A stretch of DNA of 64,000 nt from Geminicoccaceae bacterium (GTDB taxonomy: Bacteria; Pseudomonadota; Alphaproteobacteria; Geminicoccales; Geminicoccaceae). The notes under the pieces were generated by a model. It had not been told where the DNA came from, ran no database searches, and saw only the letters and a list, made by a program, of their open reading frames with translations. Shown in pieces: positions 59,667 to 64,000 of this stretch (positions are counted from its first letter, which is position 1; each line of letters opens with the position of its first letter). Where the stretch lies: positions 124,001 to 188,000 of the forward strand of contig JACKIM010000001.1 in the NCBI GenBank assembly GCA_020638465.1, written 5' to 3'. Position numbers and translations under genes: made by a program.

Positions 59667-60881
59667 TCAGGCCGGCTGCGTCACTCTCCGCTGCACCGGT
59701 TTTTCGACGATGGGCCAGTTCATCGCGGCGGCGAGGACGGCCAGTCCCACGCCGCTCCACCAGACATAGTTATACGTTCCCATGGTGTCATACAGGTAGC
59801 CGCCCAGCCAGACGCCGATGAATGCCCCGACCTGGTGGCTGAAGAAGACGATGCCGAACAGGGTCGCCATGTAGCGCGGGCCGAACATGACCGCGATCAG
59901 CCCGGAGGTCGCCGGCACCGTCGACAGCCACAGGAGACCCATCGCCGCACCGAAGATCAGGGTGGAGACGGTCGACACCGGCAGGCTCACATAAACGGCG
60001 ATGACGACCGCACGGCTCAGATAGATGAGGCAGAGCAGGTTCTTCATCGACCAGCGGCCACCGATCCAGCCCGAGGAGAGCGAGCCCACGATGTTGAACA
60101 GTCCCACAAGCGCTATGGCCCAGCCACCGACCCAGACCGGGACGCCCCGATCCTGGATGAAGGCCGGCAGATGGGTCTGGATGAACGCCACATGGTAGCC
60201 GCAGACGAAGAAGCCCAGGGTCAGCAGTACATAGCTGCGGTGCCCGGCGGCCTCCTTGAGGGCCTGCCCCAGCGTCTGTCCCGCAAGCCCGCCCGGCGTT
60301 TCATCCGATTTGGCAAAAGGTGCCGAAAGGGGAATGACGAGCAGCAGCATGGAGCCCGTGAGCAGCAGTGCGACTGACCAGCCATAGGCCATGATGAACG
60401 CCTGCCCCAGGGGAACGAGCAGGAACTGGCCGAGCGAGTTGGCGGCGACGATGATGCCGAGCGCCATCGATCGCTTGTCATCCGGCATCATTCGCCCGAC
60501 GGCGGCCATCACCAGGGCGAAACTCGCTCCCGCCCCGCCGATACCGATGAGCAGGCCGGCCGACAGGTTCAACAGCAACGGCGTGTCGCTCATCGACATC
60601 AACACGAAGCCGGCGATGTATATCAGGGTACCAACGACCAGCACCCTTGCGGTGCTGAAACGGTCGGCCAGCGCACCGGCGATGGGCTGGCCGATGCCCC
60701 ACATGATGTTCTGGATGCCGATGGCCACGGCGAACACTTCGCGCCCCCAGCCATGCGCGGAGGACATCGGCTCCAGATAGATGCCGAAACCGGCGCGTGC
60801 ACCGAAACTGACAAGGGCAATGAGACAGCCGGCGACAAGGATGACCTCGGGCCGCCGCAGGAATGGACGCGATGACAACAT
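59667..60881 (-). CDS. MFS transporter
   Basis: A 404-aa twelve-helix major facilitator. The loop 2-3 motif GQPIAGALADRFSTARVLVVG, GIGGAGASFALVMAAVGRMM and the second-half SGWIGGRWSMKNLL are conserved. It resembles the monocarboxylate/oxalate-formate antiporter branch in general shape (YLEPMSSAHGWGRE start), but substrate cannot be set. It is convergent with the YbfB-like transporter gene, ending 27 bases away. Confidence 0.9.
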   Translation of the reverse strand: MLSSRPFLRRPEVILVAGCLIALVSFGARAGFGIYLEPMSSAHGWGREVFAVAIGIQNIMWGIGQPIAGALADRFSTARVLVVGTLIYIAGFVLMSMSDTPLLLNLSAGLLIGIGGAGASFALVMAAVGRMMPDDKRSMALGIIVAANSLGQFLLVPLGQAFIMAYGWSVALLLTGSMLLLVIPLSAPFAKSDETPGGLAGQTLGQALKEAAGHRSYVLLTLGFFVCGYHVAFIQTHLPAFIQDRGVPVWVGGWAIALVGLFNIVGSLSSGWIGGRWSMKNLLCLIYLSRAVVIAVYVSLPVSTVSTLIFGAAMGLLWLSTVPATSGLIAVMFGPRYMATLFGIVFFSHQVGAFIGVWLGGYLYDTMGTYNYVWWSGVGLAVLAAAMNWPIVEKPVQRRVTQPA

Positions 60882-60957
60882 GATTCGGCCTTTGCGGGTG
60901 GAACACCGTTGCAGATCGGCCTATCGACCCGATCTGTCCAGTGCCAATCGAAGACCA

Positions 60958-61077
60958 TCATCCATCAGGGACCAACCGCCTCCCGGTCGCTTGCTTGCAA
61001 ACCCGGATGAGTTCGCAGTAGCCACCCAGGGGGCGTGGATCACTCGAAATGGCACGGGTTGCGATCGCATCGGTCAT
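60958..61077 (-). CDS. 39-aa small ORF coupled to the PEMT-like gene
   Basis: MTDAIATRAISSDPRPLGGY is followed by CELIRVCKQATGRRLVPDG. Its ATG overlaps the stop of the upstream membrane protein (ATGA) and GGAGGAA lies 5 bases before it, which supports translation. It could be a small protein or the remnant of a larger gene; no family recognised. Confidence 0.4.
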   Translation of the reverse strand: MTDAIATRAISSDPRPLGGYCELIRVCKQATGRRLVPDG

Positions 61078-61820
61078 GGGGTTCCTCCGGATCTGGCACC
61101 GCCCGCATAGCGACGGAACAGCAGGGCGGCAAAGACGATGATGGCGACGGTGCCTGCGATGACGGCAAGGAGTTGGTCCGCAAACGCTGCCACGAGGACG
61201 ATGACGGAAAGGCCGACGACTCCCGCAAACCATCGGGCCGCGAGCGGCACGGGGAGTTTCCGGCCGTGCACTTCCATCCACAGGGTCGCGCCGTTCAAGG
61301 CCACATGGATGACGGCCAGCGGCCACCACAGCGCACGGAATTCGGAATCCAGGAGTGTTCCGCCGAAGGCGATCATGTTTCCGATCAGCATGGGATGCGC
61401 GGTGAGCGAGTACGGAAATGCCGTGATCCGCTTCGGCGGCACGGAGCCAAGTTCGAATCCGTAGTAGGTCCGCTCGCTGCCGAGTCGAAGCGCTGCACTG
61501 ATATTCAGTCCCAACCCCGCGATGATCACCAGAAGGGTGACGGCACCCGGGTCGTTGGGGAAGAAGACCACTCCCGCGACGGCCAGTGCAATACCCTTGA
61601 GCCAGAATGCATCATATGTGAACGTCGCAACCGGAACGGCTCGCAGGACAAACGCGAGGGCATAGACCGCATAGTGCCAGAAGCTGAGACCATAAACGGC
61701 GAGCGCTGGGGATCCCGCGCTCATGCCCGTCAGAAGGAAGATCGCGACCAGGGCGGGAATCGGCCACCAGCATGCGAAAAGTGCCCGTCGAATGTTCCGG
61801 ATAATACTCTCGATCGACAT
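61074..61820 (-). CDS. PEMT-like (phospholipid methyltransferase family) membrane protein
   Basis: A 248-aa protein with about seven hydrophobic helices. The segment LGSERTYYGFELGSVPPKRI is followed by TAFPYSLTAHPMLIGNMIAF, which matches the phosphatidylethanolamine N-methyltransferase/isoprenylcysteine methyltransferase pattern (G-x-TYYG ... FPY-x(5)-HPM-x-IG). The likely role is S-adenosylmethionine-dependent methylation of a lipid. The start is uncertain: ATG 61820 after GGTGGAGGA, with two earlier ATGs at 61853 and 61865. Confidence 0.7.
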   Translation of the reverse strand: MSIESIIRNIRRALFACWWPIPALVAIFLLTGMSAGSPALAVYGLSFWHYAVYALAFVLRAVPVATFTYDAFWLKGIALAVAGVVFFPNDPGAVTLLVIIAGLGLNISAALRLGSERTYYGFELGSVPPKRITAFPYSLTAHPMLIGNMIAFGGTLLDSEFRALWWPLAVIHVALNGATLWMEVHGRKLPVPLAARWFAGVVGLSVIVLVAAFADQLLAVIAGTVAIIVFAALLFRRYAGGARSGGTP

Positions 61821-62206
61821 TCCTCCACCCTTTCTCGACATACTCGACTTCATTGAATTTATCATTCGTGGAAAATATCGAAGCCGGAATCATGATCCAG
61901 TGAAATGGCGGGAAAGATCGGCAGCCATGGACGTTGTCGCCACTATTCCCTATTGGCTGACAATCGCCAGACAGACCATGTGACAGAAACGGGAATTTCA
62001 ACAAAGTCCGGCGCTCCCCGAACCCCGGCAATTCCGCCGTGACATGGAGCAGTTATCACCGATATTCTGCATTGCGATGACAGGATCGAGGCAGGAAAAC
62101 CCTGCAAGCGCGAAAATTGACACTTGCGGGACAGCCTTGCGCGGACCGGTGTGCCGCGCCGCAAGTGACCGGAACGAACCTTGTCACCCCAGAACGGACA
62201 TCATCC
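61821..62206. other. 386-base non-coding region
   Basis: It lies between the fumarase genes and the PEMT-like gene, both on the minus strand. It includes the fumarase terminator at 62112-62167 and the promoter side of the membrane protein. No coding frame with sensible composition is seen. Confidence 0.5.
62112..62167 (-). terminator. Terminator of the fumarase operon
   Basis: CACTTGCGG and CCGCAAGTG form a perfect 9-bp stem around 29 bases; on the minus strand TCAATTTTC follows directly. It lies 40 bases past the beta subunit stop. Confidence 0.65.
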
Positions 62207-62887
62207 TCAGATGAGTTCGTCCTTGCGATCGTCGGTTTCGCCGTAACGATGCAATGCCGGCGGCTTCAGCCCTTCGTAGAGTTTCGCCAGACGGGGATTG
62301 ATTTCCGCCTGCTGCCGCTCGAACAGCGAATGGCCATGGGCATCGCCGTCGACCAGAAGAGGACCGAAATTCTCCACCTCCAGCACCCACATCGCCTGGG
62401 CGATGCCGAGTTCGTCGAGCCAGAAGACGTCGCGCACCCGCTTGATGCCGCGCCCGAGCAACGCGCCCGTCCCGTAGCCGAGAGTGGTCAGGTAGACCGC
62501 CCCCAGGGGCTGGAACAACTCACGATAGTCGCGAGCGCTCATGCCTCCCTTGCCGATGATCATCCGGGCACCGGAAATCTCGAACCAGCGCCTCATCCAT
62601 TGGGAGAATCGAAAGGACGCCGTGGCGGTGACGGCACCGACGCGAAAGCCCCCCTGCCCGTCCGGTGCAGCCGCCGGGGAACAGTGAAAGTTGACGTTGG
62701 TGATGGCCGCCAGGTCCGCGGGCAATGGGTGACCGTCGCCGACCACCTTCTTGTAGACACTTTCCCGGCCCGTGTAGATCACTCCGTCGAGGAAGACGAC
62801 CGTGCCGATTTCGAGGGCAGCCAGTTCTTCCGGACCGGCTGGAACCTTCAGGCGGACTTGCTTGATGCCGTTGGCGCCTCGGGCCAT
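62207..62887 (-). CDS. Class I fumarate hydratase / L(+)-tartrate dehydratase, beta subunit
   Basis: A 226-aa protein equal to the C-terminal domain of class I fumarases (TtdB/FumB-C type). Motifs: LEIGTVVFLDGVIYTGRESV, NFHCSPAAAP, ARMIIGKGGMSARDYRELF and VEVENFGPLLVDGDAHGHSL-like VLEVENFGPLLVD. It completes the 4Fe-4S hydro-lyase with the alpha subunit. ATG 62887 makes a 40-base overlap with the alpha gene in another frame. Confidence 0.9.
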   Translation of the reverse strand: MARGANGIKQVRLKVPAGPEELAALEIGTVVFLDGVIYTGRESVYKKVVGDGHPLPADLAAITNVNFHCSPAAAPDGQGGFRVGAVTATASFRFSQWMRRWFEISGARMIIGKGGMSARDYRELFQPLGAVYLTTLGYGTGALLGRGIKRVRDVFWLDELGIAQAMWVLEVENFGPLLVDGDAHGHSLFERQQAEINPRLAKLYEGLKPPALHRYGETDDRKDELI

Positions 62888-63816
62888 TCTACCGTCTCCC
62901 GGCGGTGATAGGGTGTGAACCATTGCGGGTCCGTGCGATGCTCGACACGCCCGTCGGCGTGAATGCGCGCGGTGGCCCGCCGTGACGACAGGCAGAAGGT
63001 GTGGACACTCATGGGCATGCCGCCCGTATGGGTGAAACCCGCTTCGATGTGGACATCGACACACATCGACGAGCCGATGAACCCCATGGCTCCCATGCCG
63101 ATCGAATTGCCGAGGTCACGCAACTCCAGCTCCAGCGCGGCGATCCCGGGATCGGGGTTGCGGTCGCCGACGATCCTCAGGCAGGCGGCCTGCTTGCCCA
63201 GCACCATGGCGGTGTCCTTCGAGCCACCGAGGCCGATACCGACAATGGCCGGCTGGCAGGCGAGCCCGCGCTTGCCGAAAGCCACGAGCGTGTCGAGGAA
63301 GAAGCGCCTGACGCCGTCGATTCCGTCGCCGGGAAACAGCATGCGGTAATCCGTGCCGAACAGTCCGCCCTTGTGCACGGTGGTGATGTCAAGCCAGTCG
63401 ACATCGGGCTCGAAACTCCATTCCACCTCGGGCGCGTTGAGGCCGACATTGTTGTCATGATCCGTGCGCCACAGCGGATGGACCCTGTTGGGCCGCAACG
63501 GAACCTCGCGAGTCGCCCGCGCCGTGGCATGGCGCAGCGCCCTTTCCAGCGCGACGAACCCTCCTTCCACCGACGCGTCGTTCCCCAGTTTGACATAGTA
63601 TCGCGGCAGGCCGGTATCGGCGCACATGGGACGCCGGTCCTCGGTCGCGGCCTCCCAGTTCTCGACCATCGAACGGAGGACGAAGGCCGACAGGTCTCCC
63701 TTTTCGAGATTGATCATCGCCCTGATGCCATCGACATAATCCTGCGGGATGTCGATGGCGGCCCGCGACATGATCTCGAAAGCCGCCTGTTCGATCGTTT
63801 GCCCCGGTATAGCCAT
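62848..63816 (-). CDS. Class I fumarate hydratase / L(+)-tartrate dehydratase, alpha subunit
   Basis: A 322-aa catalytic subunit holding a 4Fe-4S cluster. Three candidate Cys ligands are in RRPMCADTGLPRYYV, GLACQPAIVGIGLGGSKDTA and IGSSMCVDVHIEAGFTHTGG. Such enzymes hydrate fumarate to malate or dehydrate tartrate; the two-subunit form does not tell which. ATG 63816 is preferred (MAIPGQTIEQAAFEIMS); upstream frame is low quality. The operon ends with the terminator at 62112. Confidence 0.91.
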   Translation of the reverse strand: MAIPGQTIEQAAFEIMSRAAIDIPQDYVDGIRAMINLEKGDLSAFVLRSMVENWEAATEDRRPMCADTGLPRYYVKLGNDASVEGGFVALERALRHATARATREVPLRPNRVHPLWRTDHDNNVGLNAPEVEWSFEPDVDWLDITTVHKGGLFGTDYRMLFPGDGIDGVRRFFLDTLVAFGKRGLACQPAIVGIGLGGSKDTAMVLGKQAACLRIVGDRNPDPGIAALELELRDLGNSIGMGAMGFIGSSMCVDVHIEAGFTHTGGMPMSVHTFCLSSRRATARIHADGRVEHRTDPQWFTPYHRRETVEWPEAPTASSKSA

Positions 63817-63911
63817 GGCCGTTTCGCCCTCCCTCGATCCGGCGCACGGTGTACGCGGCCGCGTCACCCATCCATGGACCGGATCATGACTGCCGGCAAG
63901 GGCAAGCCGGA

Positions 63912-64000
63912 TCAAATGCGCATGATGCCCGGACGATCAATCACCCGGGACAGCGGCAGTCCGCCCTCCGGACACAGTTCGCGAAGGCGGAGGGAACAGC
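63912..64000 (-). other. Possible C-terminal end of a gene entering from the right
   Basis: On the minus strand one frame is open from the window end to a TGA at 63912, encoding a tail with RELCPEGGLPLSRVIDRPGI. It is too short to identify. It may be the end of the gene upstream of the fumarase subunits. Confidence 0.25.

Noticed and set aside
1..64000. CRISPR array, toxin-antitoxin or phage-defence cluster
   Set aside because: No spaced direct repeats, Cas-like proteins, restriction-modification or small toxin pairs were found in any frame read.

Overview
The window reads as chromosomal DNA of a GC-rich alphaproteobacterium. The evidence is the fxsA|timA-mltA...smr neighbourhood with secB, the formate dehydrogenase locus built with DUF3305/DUF3306, short HPF, Cys-type PhaC, cytochrome c' and ATGA-style operon overlaps. 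A Rhodospirillales-like lineage is my inference and is not proven. No rRNA, CRISPR array, phage or plasmid functions were seen. There is one tRNA (Pro-CGG).

Layout. 1-3.2 kb: 3' part of a family-4-like uracil-DNA glycosylase, a soluble lytic transglycosylase and moaB. 3.3-6.3 kb: a damaged LysE-type exporter, a MATE transporter and a sterol-desaturase/hydroxylase family protein. 6.4-10.0 kb: tRNA-Pro, then an IS1595-family element with 8-bp target duplications. That element carries an IS200/IS605 insertion in one end and a complete IS66-family insertion (own 8-bp duplications) in its transposase gene. 10.1-22.0 kb: a two-sided formate dehydrogenase locus. The left arm (minus strand) encodes a polyferredoxin, a 63-aa protein, an Mrp/ApbC ATPase, a lipoate-ligase-like protein and a DUF6505-like protein. 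The right arm (plus strand) encodes DUF3305, DUF3306, a TorD chaperone, a TAT-tagged mini-protein, FdhA (Cys type), FdhB, FdhC and a 47-aa membrane peptide. This is a periplasmic, quinone-linked formate dehydrogenase with its maturation genes; moaB upstream also concerns molybdenum cofactor.

22-30.9 kb: an orphan small protein, a hybrid histidine kinase, HPF, a PapD-like chaperone, two Flp-type pilins without assembly genes, AsmA, a diheme cytochrome and cytochrome c'. 31-36.3 kb: minus-strand run of an alanine/LL-DAP-type aminotransferase, homoserine dehydrogenase, glpX and recJ. 36.4-42.3 kb: OmpA-like lipoprotein, phaC with a strong terminator, phoX behind a candidate PHO box, and OsmC. 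42.4-46.6 kb: MarR-OmpR-EnvZ-like regulatory operon, branched-chain aminotransferase and a LOG-family protein.

46.8-53.9 kb: the conserved secB/fxsA/timA/mltA/smr block, apparently interrupted by a histidine phosphatase and by lutABC (lactate oxidation). 53.9-64 kb: agmatinase-family enzyme overlapping a two-subunit CoA-transferase, a membrane-anchored nuclease, a class V aminotransferase, two MFS transporters, a PEMT-like membrane methyltransferase and a two-subunit class I fumarase/tartrate dehydratase.

The most interesting parts are the poorly described accessory half of the formate dehydrogenase locus, the doubly nested insertion sequence whose history can be reconstructed to the base, and the agmatinase/CoA-transferase operon. 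All names come from recognising motifs by eye; no database search was run.
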